NCBI RefSeq assembly: GCF_016859125.1
Contig: NZ_CP069338.1
Span: 1,922,001 to 1,986,000 of the forward strand
Direction of reading: 5' to 3'
Length of the DNA: 64,000 nt
Source: Archangium violaceum
GTDB lineage: Bacteria > Myxococcota > Myxococcia > Myxococcales > Myxococcaceae
Both the position numbers and the translations under genes were made by a program. The notes under the pieces were generated by a model. That model ran no database searches and was not told the DNA's origin. It saw only the letters and a program-made list of their open reading frames with translations. Below, piece after piece: positions 50,339-57,883 of this stretch (position 1 is its first letter; the number at the start of each line of letters is the position of its first letter).

Positions 50339-52456
50339 TCACGGCTGAACTGCAATGAGATGGGGGCTGCCGGGGCTGCCGTCGGCCAGGTCGGTGTAGC
50401 CCTGCTGCCTTCCCTCGTAGTCCTCGACAGCGTAGCCAGTCCCGCCAGGGGCAGGCCGGATGTACACGGGACCGATGGGGACCTTGCCATGCCCACCTGG
50501 GATGTCGAGCACATAGGTGGGCTGACAGAGCCCGGACACCCTGCCGCGCAGCCGCCGCATGATGTCCTGTCCCTTCGCCACCGTGGTTCGGAAATGACCC
50601 GTCCCACGAGCCATGTCGAGATGGTGCAGGTAATAGGGCTTGATACGGGCTCGGACGAGCGCGCGCATGAGCTCCTCCATCGTTTCCGGCTCGTCATTCA
50701 CTCCGCGTAGCAAGACTGTCTGCGACAACATCGGAATGCCCTGGTCGATGAGGCGCGAGCACGCAGCCCGTACCTCATCGGTCAGCTCGCGAGGGTGGTT
50801 GCAGTGGATGACGACGTACACGGCGGCCCTGCCCTTCAGTACCTGGGCCAGCTGGTGGGTAATCCGCTGGGGCTCGGCTACCGGGTAGCGGGTGTGCACC
50901 CGGATGACCTCCACATGGTTGATGGCGTGCAGCGCGGAGAACAGCTCCTGCAGGCGGCGGTCGGACAGGATGAACGGATCCCCTCCTGTCAGGATGACCT
51001 CCCAGACCTGTCGCTGAGATTGGATGTACTCCAGCGCTTCGCCGAGGTCGGCCTTGCCGATGGGCTCCGCAGCCTGACCGACCGCCTCGCGGCGGAAGCA
51101 GAATCGGCAGTAGACAGGACAGACATGCGTGGGCTTGAGCAGTACCCGATCTGGATGCCTGTGGATGATGGCCCTCGTACGCGAGTGCACCTTGTCACCG
51201 ATGGGATCGGCCAGCTCCCGCTCATCGACCCTGAGTTCAGCTGGGCTCGGGACGAACTGCCGGCCGATCGGATCGTTGCCAGCGAGGCCCTTGATCTGCT
51301 CCGCGATACTGGGCGTCACCGCAATGGAGAATCTGCTCGCGACGGCTTCCAGGGCCGGCTGGTCCTCGGGCACCACCATGTTGCGCGCGACGAGAGCGGC
51401 GACCGTCCGGATCCTTCGGCCTGAGGCTGCCTGGCCCTCGCTTTCCCTCAGCGTATCACGTCTCCCTCCCGCGCCTGCATCATCACCGTGCCCGGCCGCG
51501 GTGCTGCGCCCCCATGTTAGGAATGCCCGTGGGTTGTGTACATAGATCGAGTCGAGGGTCTCCTGAGGTAACCCCGCCTTGGAGAGGGCCGAACGGAAGT
51601 CACCCACCAGGAAGTCGAGGCCCGGCTCGCCTCCATAGCTCCGCCAGTATCCCTGCCGGGAGATGTCACCCCCCAACAAGAGGTTCTTGGCGTATCCCTC
51701 CTCCGCCATACCCAAGACGAGCTGCAGGGTTGACTTGTCAAATCCCTTTCCAACACGGGTCAGCGCGTCGTACTCCAGGAACGCGCCCGTGCTGGCGACC
51801 TCCTTGTGATAGCCGATGTCGATACGCCGATCCATGTGTGAAAGCGCGATCCGACTCGGCTTCACGCCCTGCTGCATGAGGAAGGTGATCTGCTCCAGCG
51901 CGAGCTGTCCCTCGTCGGTATGGGTGATGATGGGCGCTCCGGTCTTGAGATGGGCCATGGCTGCGACGCGGAGCAGTTTCAGCTCGATGTCGCTGAAACG
52001 TCCACTGCGCGTGCCCACCTTGATGACACCTGCTCGTGCATCTGTTCGGAGGACCAGTGGACCATTGTAGTTATGGGCATCCATGCCCACTTCCAGTTCC
52101 TCGCAGACGAGCCTGGCAATGTCCTCCTCGGAGTAGGCGTAGATCCAATGGATGTCGGAATAATAGGTGACTTTGTGGAACCCCGTTGCGGCGATGATAT
52201 GGAGCCCGGTCGCTCGGGCAAGCTCGACCAGACGCGTGGCATCACGCCCCCAGTCAATCGGGCTCATCTCGACGATGGCACTGCCTCCGGCCGCCTTGAA
52301 GCGCAGGCTGTCCGCCAGGATCTTCTCGTAGTCTGTCAGGAGGAAGTCGGGGTACTGCCGCACCGGCATACCTCCCCGGATGAAGAGATGCTCATGGCTG
52401 TCGGTGGGCCCGAGTGCGTCCGGCGGGACGGGCCCCAGGACTGTCTGGATGTGCAT
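50339..52456 (-). CDS. Fusion: phosphotriesterase-family amidohydrolase + lysine 2,3-aminomutase
   Basis: A 705-residue two-domain protein. Residues about 1-315 are a TIM-barrel phosphotriesterase-family hydrolase with the whole metal site: H-x-H in TDSHEHLF (21/23), a Lys in AGVIKVGT (carbamylated Lys position, 146), His in ITHTDEGQ (179), His in ALSHMDRR (207) and Asp in LLGGDISR (264). A polar Gly/Ala/Asp linker (about 317-345) leads to a KamA-type radical SAM domain with THVCPVYCRFCFRRE (Cys 446, 450, 453), LTGGDPFILSD, and the PLP-Lys motif DIPGGHGKVP (Lys 658). KamA enzymes turn L-lysine, or another alpha-amino acid, into the beta-amino isomer. The ATG at 52456 follows GAGG; a TTG three codons earlier overlaps the aldo/keto reductase stop. 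I know of no standard protein with this architecture. Confidence 0.88.
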   Translation of the reverse strand: MHIQTVLGPVPPDALGPTDSHEHLFIRGGMPVRQYPDFLLTDYEKILADSLRFKAAGGSAIVEMSPIDWGRDATRLVELARATGLHIIAATGFHKVTYYSDIHWIYAYSEEDIARLVCEELEVGMDAHNYNGPLVLRTDARAGVIKVGTRSGRFSDIELKLLRVAAMAHLKTGAPIITHTDEGQLALEQITFLMQQGVKPSRIALSHMDRRIDIGYHKEVASTGAFLEYDALTRVGKGFDKSTLQLVLGMAEEGYAKNLLLGGDISRQGYWRSYGGEPGLDFLVGDFRSALSKAGLPQETLDSIYVHNPRAFLTWGRSTAAGHGDDAGAGGRRDTLRESEGQAASGRRIRTVAALVARNMVVPEDQPALEAVASRFSIAVTPSIAEQIKGLAGNDPIGRQFVPSPAELRVDERELADPIGDKVHSRTRAIIHRHPDRVLLKPTHVCPVYCRFCFRREAVGQAAEPIGKADLGEALEYIQSQRQVWEVILTGGDPFILSDRRLQELFSALHAINHVEVIRVHTRYPVAEPQRITHQLAQVLKGRAAVYVVIHCNHPRELTDEVRAACSRLIDQGIPMLSQTVLLRGVNDEPETMEELMRALVRARIKPYYLHHLDMARGTGHFRTTVAKGQDIMRRLRGRVSGLCQPTYVLDIPGGHGKVPIGPVYIRPAPGGTGYAVEDYEGRQQGYTDLADGSPGSPHLIAVQP

Positions 52457-52461
52457 CGTCT

Positions 52462-53391
52462 TCAACCTCGCGAGTGCGACAGGTTTTCGCGGAGTTCATC
52501 CGCGGAGCGGTGACCGACGATGGCGGAGCACACGCCTGGGCAGGTGAGAACGAAGCGAAGAGCGTGTCCCCGGAAGGCCGCCGGGGAGCGATGGTCGTTC
52601 ATCAGCGCCCGCACCTTGTCGAGCGTTTCCACCACCTTCCCCGAGTTGTACTGGATGTTCCAGCGCCAGTAGTCGTCCTCCTGCGGCAGGTCCTCCAGGC
52701 TGGAAAAGCGCCCGCAGAGATAGCCTCTTTTGTATGGGCCACCCACGAGAACGCCGACGCCGTGCGCCTGGGCCTCCTGGATGACCGTGGCGCAGTGGGT
52801 GTCAATCAGGTTGTACTGCAGCATGATGACATCCACTCGCTGCTCAAGCGCCGCACGCACGTGCTCCGGCTCCGCCTCGAAGCTATACCCGATGGCACGC
52901 ACCAGCCCGAGCGCTTGCAGGGTGCGCAATATCTCGATGGCAACGCCCCGCCGCACGTCGGCGAGCGACGGCGCATGGACGAGGCAGATGTCGAGGTAGT
53001 CGGTACGCAACCGGCGTAGCGACTGCTTCACCTGATCCACAAGCCGGTTGGCATCGAAGTGGGAGCGGTGGCTGTACTCGTCGAACTGGCCGACCTTCAC
53101 GCAGTAGAACACCCGGTCGCGGCGGTCCTGGAATGCCTGCCCGAGAATCTCCTGCGAGCGGCTTTGCGGGTACTTACGCTCGTCGTGGTACTGGCCATAG
53201 ACGACAGCGGCGTCGAAGATGTTGATGCCGAGGTCGAGGGCTTGGTGGAGCAAGCCCACACACTCGTCCGCGGATCCGGACTTCCATCTCCCTCCACCGA
53301 TCTGCCAGGTCCCGAATCCAATGGTCGAAACGTCAAAGCCTGTGTTGCCGAGCTTCCGGAAGGCACTCTGGGACAACATTGTATTGGCCAT
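52462..53391 (-). CDS. Aldo/keto reductase
   Basis: A 309-residue NADPH-dependent TIM-barrel reductase: RKLGNTGFDVSTIGFGTWQI at the start and the tetrad Asp/Tyr in NIFDAAVVYGQY, Lys in VFYCVKVGQF and His in ICLVHAPS. NADP is bound near the C-terminus (CPGVCSAIVGHRSADELREN). It reduces an aldehyde or ketone in the pathway; substrate unknown. It starts 7 bp after the GNAT stop and its stop touches the start region of the fusion gene, so the operon is tightly packed. Confidence 0.87.
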   Translation of the reverse strand: MANTMLSQSAFRKLGNTGFDVSTIGFGTWQIGGGRWKSGSADECVGLLHQALDLGINIFDAAVVYGQYHDERKYPQSRSQEILGQAFQDRRDRVFYCVKVGQFDEYSHRSHFDANRLVDQVKQSLRRLRTDYLDICLVHAPSLADVRRGVAIEILRTLQALGLVRAIGYSFEAEPEHVRAALEQRVDVIMLQYNLIDTHCATVIQEAQAHGVGVLVGGPYKRGYLCGRFSSLEDLPQEDDYWRWNIQYNSGKVVETLDKVRALMNDHRSPAAFRGHALRFVLTCPGVCSAIVGHRSADELRENLSHSRG

Positions 53392-53398
53392 ATTGCGG

Positions 53399-53881
53399 TT
53401 ACAGGGTAGGGGTGGGTTTGTCGGAGACCAGTCTCTTCATCAAAAGCAGCCGGCTGTGCCCCGGCGGGTAATCAGGAATCCTGGCGAAGACCTCGTAGCC
53501 CAGCTTCTCGTAGAAGCCGCGCGCCTGGAACGTGAAGGTATCCAGCCAGATACCATGGCAGCCACGCCGTGCCGCCTCGGCCTCGGCAGTGCGCATGAGC
53601 TGCGTCCCCACACCGCTTCGGCGCATCTCATCGGGCACGTACAGCAGCTCAATGAACAGCCAACGATAGTAGGTAAGGCCCCAGAGCCCCCCCAGGATGG
53701 TTCCGGGATCACTGCCATGGATAAGCACCGCCAGGGGAAGCTCCGGCTCGGGACCTGCCTGGGAATAATTGTAGCCTTCCAAGAGGTCGAAGATGCGCTG
53801 CCGGTCGGCCAGGGTGGGGTCCTGCTTGAGTTGTACCCGAGGTGTCATGTTGTTTTGGGGGATATCACGATTGGTGCTCAC
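53399..53881 (-). CDS. GNAT-family N-acetyltransferase
   Basis: A 160-residue acetyltransferase: FIELLYVPDEMRRSGVGTQL (motif A with R-R-S-G-V-G) and WLDTFTFQARGFYEKLGYEV (motif B, with the F-Y-E-K-L-G-Y signature). The long basic-acidic N-terminal strand region (RVQLKQDPTLADRQRIFDLL) resembles the small antibiotic-acetylating GNATs. It starts at GTG 53881, overlapping the stop of the radical SAM gene by 4 bp; an ATG at 53848 is the alternative. It may acetylate the peptide or the beta-amino acid, for instance as self-protection. Confidence 0.85.
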   Translation of the reverse strand: MSTNRDIPQNNMTPRVQLKQDPTLADRQRIFDLLEGYNYSQAGPEPELPLAVLIHGSDPGTILGGLWGLTYYRWLFIELLYVPDEMRRSGVGTQLMRTAEAEAARRGCHGIWLDTFTFQARGFYEKLGYEVFARIPDYPPGHSRLLLMKRLVSDKPTPTL

Positions 53882-55077
53882 ATGCGGGTGCGCATGCGCA
53901 AGCTTTCCATCAAGTACGGCGTAGAGCCGCAGGCCAGCGGATCCTTCGTGTACACCTCCGACATCACCGGGCAGCGGCTCGTGCAGAAATAGGGCTCTTG
54001 CGCCAAGTCACAGGTCTTGCAGCCCTTGAAGTCGTCCCAGGAGATGGCTCGCAGCTCTTGAAAGCCCTCCTCCCATATGTCCGCGAGGCGTTTCTCACGG
54101 ATATTGCCAGCGCGGAAGCGCCCGACAGACGAGCACGTCGTGCAGGGATATACCGCGCCATCACTCTGGATGTAGACAAGTGCCGTGCCGCAGAACTCTC
54201 TCCGGGTCGCCTTGGAGAGCACGTAGCATTTCTGGAAGACCTTGGTGAAGCAGAGCCCCGTCCTCGCCATCATGTACTGCTCGTGCTCGGCGTCCCGCTT
54301 GTAGAGGCGCGCCGCCTGCTCCGCCAGGCGAGGTGTTGGCACCAGCTCGGGAAAGTGCTTTCCCCGGCCAATGGGTGCGAAGGGCGTGCTCCCGAAATAG
54401 AGTTCGTGCTCGATGGCGAAGTCGAGTATGCGCTCGACCTCATCCAGGTTCTTCTCCGTGATAACGCACATCACCCCGGTCGGGATGCCATTCGACTTCA
54501 GCATCAGGATGCGGTCGCGGACGTCCTCGAAGGTCGAGCGAACGCGCAGCTCACGCTGGAACTCGATCCCATCCAGGCTGACGCTCACGAAGCATTCTTC
54601 ACGGGGCAGTTCGTCAATAATCTGCTGGGTGACATAGGTCCCATTCGAACCAACTGACACTACCAGCCCCAGTTCATGCGCGTACCGGATGATCTGCGTG
54701 AAGTCCGGGCGCATCATGGGCTCTCCACCGAGAAAGACGACCACGAAGACGCCCATGGCCTTGAGGTCATCCAGGAGCCGCAGGACCTCGGACGTGGTGA
54801 GCTCGCCTTCTCGCTTCGCACCCGCTGAGATATAGCAGTGCTTGCACGGGAGGTTGCACCCGCGTGTCAGTTCCAGCCAGGCTACCAGCGGCCCAGAGAG
54901 ATGGAAGTTGTCTCCAATGGGGATGGAATCGAGCCGATGCTCGTCGAGCTCGCGCCGGGTGGCACCCCTTAGCAGCAGCTCCGTGACGCTGTCTCTGTAC
55001 CAGTCGATGTCACCATTGGCAAACGCCAGGGTATAACCAAACACCTCTTTGCGTATGCGAACACTGGGAATCCCCAT
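53878..55077 (-). CDS. Radical SAM/SPASM peptide-modifying enzyme
   Basis: A 399-residue radical SAM protein. The first 60 residues (VRIRKEVFGYTLAFANGDID, then a helix TELLLRGATRRELDEH) resemble a PqqD-like peptide-recognition domain. The 4Fe-4S cluster motif is TRGCNLPCKHCYISAG (Cys 74, 78, 81), followed by FLGGEPMMRPDF and VSVGSNGTYV. The C-terminal part has the SPASM Cys set (FCGTALVYIQSDGAVYPCTT, CSSVGRF, KGCKTCDLAQEPYFCTSRCP). This architecture is typical of enzymes that alter ribosomal peptides (PqqE, mycofactocin and sactipeptide maturases). ATG 55077 follows a GGAG site; the frame is open to 55188. It follows the peptide gene. Confidence 0.88.
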   Translation of the reverse strand: MGIPSVRIRKEVFGYTLAFANGDIDWYRDSVTELLLRGATRRELDEHRLDSIPIGDNFHLSGPLVAWLELTRGCNLPCKHCYISAGAKREGELTTSEVLRLLDDLKAMGVFVVVFLGGEPMMRPDFTQIIRYAHELGLVVSVGSNGTYVTQQIIDELPREECFVSVSLDGIEFQRELRVRSTFEDVRDRILMLKSNGIPTGVMCVITEKNLDEVERILDFAIEHELYFGSTPFAPIGRGKHFPELVPTPRLAEQAARLYKRDAEHEQYMMARTGLCFTKVFQKCYVLSKATRREFCGTALVYIQSDGAVYPCTTCSSVGRFRAGNIREKRLADIWEEGFQELRAISWDDFKGCKTCDLAQEPYFCTSRCPVMSEVYTKDPLACGSTPYLMESLRMRTRM

Positions 55078-55150
55078 ACGTGCACTCCACAGCTCCGAGG
55101 TTTCCGGCGCTGGCTCTCTCAATTCATGTCTGAGGGGTGGTTCATGTCTT

Positions 55151-55183
55151 GGGGGGCGCATCGCTCGCGCGCCTGCGCCCCCC
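55151..55183 (-). terminator. Perfect hairpin between peptide gene and radical SAM gene
   Basis: GGGGGGCGCA and TGCGCCCCCC form a perfect 10-bp stem around a 13-base loop, 23 bp after the peptide stop. It should work as a partial terminator, so the peptide message exceeds that of the enzymes, an arrangement seen in many ribosomal-peptide operons. No T-run follows. Confidence 0.65.
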
Positions 55184-55205
55184 GCCATTCACTGTCTATC
55201 GGCTA

Positions 55206-55454
55206 TCAGGCCATCGCGCCGACGAGAACGGTCACCGGGAACAGGGCCGAGCGCTGAACATTGCCCTGGATCTGCCGCTCCAGGTTCATCTCGATGGCGG
55301 ATGGGAACCGGCCGTTAGCATCGACGAACTTGAGGAGCGCATCCCGCTGTTCGTCCGTCAGTTCCAGCTTGAGTTCTGCGTCCATCTTGACAGCCGCTTC
55401 GTGCCGGTCGTCATCCTTGAGGAGACTGGCCAGTTTCTGTGGTGGTTTTGTCAT
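55206..55454 (-). CDS. 82-residue peptide, putative ribosomal-peptide precursor
   Basis: The first gene of the operon. GGAGG lies 4 bp before ATG 55454, so expression is likely strong. The sequence is acidic and helical in its first 55 residues (AAVKMDAELKLELTDEQRDA, LLKFVDANGRF), then IEMNLERQIQGN, and ends with the hydrophobic VQRSALFPVTVLVGAMA. It has no Cys, Trp or Tyr. A charged helical leader plus a short hydrophobic tail, next to a radical SAM/SPASM enzyme and an ATP-grasp ligase, fits a leader-core precursor; the tail from about residue 64 would be the core. No known family is recognised, so it could also be a small regulatory partner. Confidence 0.7.
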   Translation of the reverse strand: MTKPPQKLASLLKDDDRHEAAVKMDAELKLELTDEQRDALLKFVDANGRFPSAIEMNLERQIQGNVQRSALFPVTVLVGAMA

Positions 55455-55472
55455 GCAACCTCCGCTTCAGGT

Positions 55473-55520
55473 GGGTGAATTCATTTCACCCGGAGTGGTT
55501 ATGCAATCACCCAGGGTGAT
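55473..55520. promoter_or_regulatory. Two palindromes sharing a GGGTGA half-site upstream of the peptide operon
   Basis: GGGTGAA (55473-55479) and TTCACCC (55485-55491) are perfect inverted copies 5 bp apart. ATCACCC (55506-55512) and GGGTGAT (55514-55520) are perfect inverted copies with a single base between. Both share GGGTGA/TCACCC, so one dimeric regulator could bind each. They lie 19-66 bp upstream of the peptide start, where the promoter must be. No regulator gene is adjacent. Confidence 0.6.
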
Positions 55521-56269
55521 GTGCGTCAATCAGCCCTGCGGGGCAGACTCCATGTCATGTTTCCGACAGGTGGGAGATGCAGACCCACTTCCATATAGTT
55601 CAACCCCATATGCGAGGATGGCCCCGGCGCGAGGGCCACCCCGTGCCGCGTGCGTTGAGCCGCAAACAATAAACAATAATGATGCTCCAGAAGAAGCCCA
55701 CGCCCCTGCTGCGTCGCGCCTGGGATGCGTGTGGGCTTGCCCCTGTTACGTGGCTCGTCCGCACCTGGTGTGGTTCAGCGGCAGCGAGCGGGTGAAGCCT
55801 CACTCGTTACAGCCGTTCGCATGCACCCAGGATTCACACAAACATCGGGAGAGTCAGGGCCCGCGCACCACGTCTGTTCCGTGTGGTGCTCCGTTGAATG
55901 AGGCGCTCCGGGACATCATCCGCAGGCTCTTCCATGAGGAGCTGGCGCCTCCCATCCGCCAGGAAATGACACGTGCCATCTTCCAGCAGCATGAACACCG
56001 GAAAGACCTTCGCCAACTCGATGGCTTTCTCGCACGTCGCTCATGGGCTCATGGAGATGCTGCACCAGATGTCGAGGAGCAGGTCGCACGCATTCTCGTC
56101 GAGGTGGCGAAGCTCCAGGTTCAGCGCCAAGGGCGAGGCCCAACTCGCCCGACTGCTGCTTCTGGCGGTTTCAGGGGAAAAGGAAACCCCGGTACGCCTG
56201 ATGGCGCCCGGGGTTTTGCTACATCCCTTGCTACAGTCTCTCGAAACGCAGAGTCGTTTCAAGGAGGTA
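55521..56269. other. Intergenic region between peptide operon and repeat copy C
   Basis: About 750 bp. The first 160 bp are comparatively AT-rich and complete the promoter region. The rest has an open plus frame from 55880 (NEALRDIIRRLFHEELAPPI, then EVAKLQVQRQGR) that is protein-like but has no start, signal or known family. It may be the remnant of a gene lost with the neighbouring tRNA-like end. Confidence 0.4.
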
Positions 56270-56272
56270 CAG

Positions 56273-56303
56273 AGTGGATGCGGCGGGAGTCGAACCCGCC
56301 GCC
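56273..56303 (-). other. Truncated tRNA/tmRNA-like 3' end
   Basis: On the minus strand the sequence reads GGCGGGTTCGACTCCCGCC followed by GCATCCA: a perfect T-psi-C arm (5-6 bp stem, TTCGACT loop) and an acceptor 3' strand. No matching 5' acceptor (GGATGC) or anticodon arm is present; the repeat copy C begins only about 45 bp further on. It is therefore a 3' remnant, as left when an integrative element used a tRNA or tmRNA gene as its attachment site, or when copy C removed the rest. Confidence 0.5.
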
Positions 56304-56347
56304 CAAGGCGTACCCCGTTACTGAACCTGCGCCAGGATGTCGTTCAG

Positions 56348-56837
56348 AGCATAAGAAGAATGGGAGGCCGGTTGAAGGTGAGGGCTGGAGCGGAGGGGCC
56401 GAGGAGAGCGGCGGACGGGAGCCGCCCGAGCTGTGTGCCAGGCCCGTGTAGGGGGCCGAGCACCCCCATAGGGCACACTGCTGCCCAGGCCGCCTTCCCC
56501 TCATGGCGCGGCAAGAGCCTGAGCTGGGCCCGTGGGTTGTCTTGAGCGCATCAACACCTCGCTGCCTGGGGGGGCCCTCGCGCCGGGGCCAGCCTCGCAC
56601 CTGCCATGGCCAGGCCCTGGTGCTTCACAATCGCTCTCACCCCTCGTGCTCCCTTCACCTACGCCAACACCCGGCGCCTTCCTCCACACCTCACGCTGGC
56701 CAACACGTCGATGTCGAACGTCTTCCTCATGAGTTCCGCGAAAGTCCACTCGCGGCGTCCTCTCCTTCTGGGGCTCCTTCCTGGCCGCTGCCTCGCGCTC
56801 CACGCTCTCCTCCCCCTCTCCTGCTGCTTGGGGGAGC
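56348..56837 (-). mobile_element. IS91-like tail repeat, copy C (490 bp)
   Basis: Again exactly 490 bp with the same two ends. It encodes the zinc-ribbon tail on the minus strand (EWTFAELMRKTFDIDVLASV, where the first Cys of the second pair is changed, then RCGGRRRVLA). On one side lies the truncated tRNA-like end, on the other a cytochrome c gene without its 5' part. It is slightly more diverged from copies A and B than they are from each other. Confidence 0.75.
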
Positions 56838-57151
56838 AGACGCTGCCCAAGCTCCCCGGCAAGCCCCTGCCCGCCACCGCCACCCCGCGCGTGAAGGCCT
56901 CGTCGCAGACCAACCCCGAGCAGCTGTTCACCCAGCTGGGCTGCGCGGGGTGCCACGCGGAGGGCGCCAGGTACCGTGCCGTGCTCAAGCGCTCCCGCGA
57001 GAAGCCCACCGCCGAGGTGGCCCGGTGGATCCGCAACCCGCAGGCCAGCGCTCCGGGCACGCAGATGCCCACGTACGCACAGCTGCTCGACGAGTCCCAG
57101 GCCATGTCCCTGGCGGCGTGGGTGCAGCAGCACGCGGCCACCATCCCCTGA
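56838..57151 (+). pseudogene. 5'-truncated cytochrome c domain protein
   Basis: The frame running out of repeat copy C encodes TNPEQLFTQLGCAGCHAEGA with the heme-binding C-x-x-C-H, then ARWIRNPQASAPGTQMPTYA with the axial Met, and LAAWVQQHAATIP to a stop at 57151. That is a complete class I cytochrome c domain of about 85 residues. However, the signal peptide and start are replaced by the repeat; an ORF through the repeat (from 56606) would make a chimera without export signal. Confidence 0.65.
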
Positions 57152-57250
57152 CGGACGAACCGGAGAGGAGACCCGAGCATCAGCCGCCCTACCTGCGAGC
57201 GGAAGAAGAAGCGGTTGGACGGCTGGCTGGGTGGCGAGAATAGTCCCCCC

Positions 57251-57883
57251 GTGAGAACCGTTCTGAATCGAAGGCTCATGGCGGCGAGCCTTGGCCTCCT
57301 CCTTGTCGCTTGTACTGCGACCCGTGCCTCGCCCCCCACTCCCACGAGTGTCCAGGAACTTTCCCGCTCCGTGCTCGTCATCGAGAAGACGCCGGACGGA
57401 CAGGTCACCCACTCATGGGAGCCCCTGAGCGGCTTCGACCTGTCGAAGTACTCCTACCGGGCGAGCGGCAGTACAGTGGACGGCCCCATCGTCCGGGCCA
57501 CGTGGACTCGCGATTGCGAGGAAGAATCAGACGCCTGCTTTGACATGTGCACGAAGTCTCTCAGAGGCCGCAACTGGAGCCACGCGAATAAAGGCTCAAA
57601 AGCAAGGATGTGTCGCGACAAGTGCAGGCTAGCCTACAATGACTGCAACGAACTGCGCGAACAGGCCGAAACCCTGAAATTCTCGACTGCCGACAAAGCA
57701 GTCGCCTGGTTGAAACAGCACCACGAAGAGCTACTGGTGGGGACCGTCGTCGTCATCGCGGGAGTGGCTTTCGTCGCGGTTGTCGTGGGAAGCGGGGGCT
57801 CCGCGTTGGTCCTCGTACCAGCCGTCCTGATGGTGTCCTCTGATGTACCTGTCGGCCTCCAGCTCGCGCGGGTGAATCCATGA
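57251..57883 (+). CDS. Cys-rich lipoprotein with hydrophobic C-terminus
   Basis: A 210-residue protein. The N-terminus VRTVLNRRLMAASLGLLLVA followed by C-T is a lipobox signal; the GTG 57251 start gives it a proper basic region. The middle has a six-Cys cluster (DCEEESDACFDMCTK, RMCRDKCRLAYNDCNEL). After a helix comes a long hydrophobic stretch (ELLVGTVVVIAGVAFVAVVV, GSGGSALVLVPAVLMV) and a short tail. Lipoproteins with such a hydrophobic segment in myxobacteria include SitA-type toxins exchanged between cells. This one lacks an obvious toxin domain after it. It overlaps the next gene by 4 bp, the arrangement of a toxin-immunity or lipoprotein-partner pair. Confidence 0.65.
   Translation: MRTVLNRRLMAASLGLLLVACTATRASPPTPTSVQELSRSVLVIEKTPDGQVTHSWEPLSGFDLSKYSYRASGSTVDGPIVRATWTRDCEEESDACFDMCTKSLRGRNWSHANKGSKARMCRDKCRLAYNDCNELREQAETLKFSTADKAVAWLKQHHEELLVGTVVVIAGVAFVAVVVGSGGSALVLVPAVLMVSSDVPVGLQLARVNP

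Noticed and set aside
56228-56345. A complete tRNA gene on the minus strand
   Set aside because: Only the T-arm and acceptor 3' strand are present; no anticodon arm, D-arm or 5' acceptor strand can be found before the repeat begins.
56606-57151. Chimeric ORF from repeat copy C into the cytochrome c as a real gene
   Set aside because: The repeat-derived part is antisense to the transposase tail and gives no signal peptide, which a c-type cytochrome needs.
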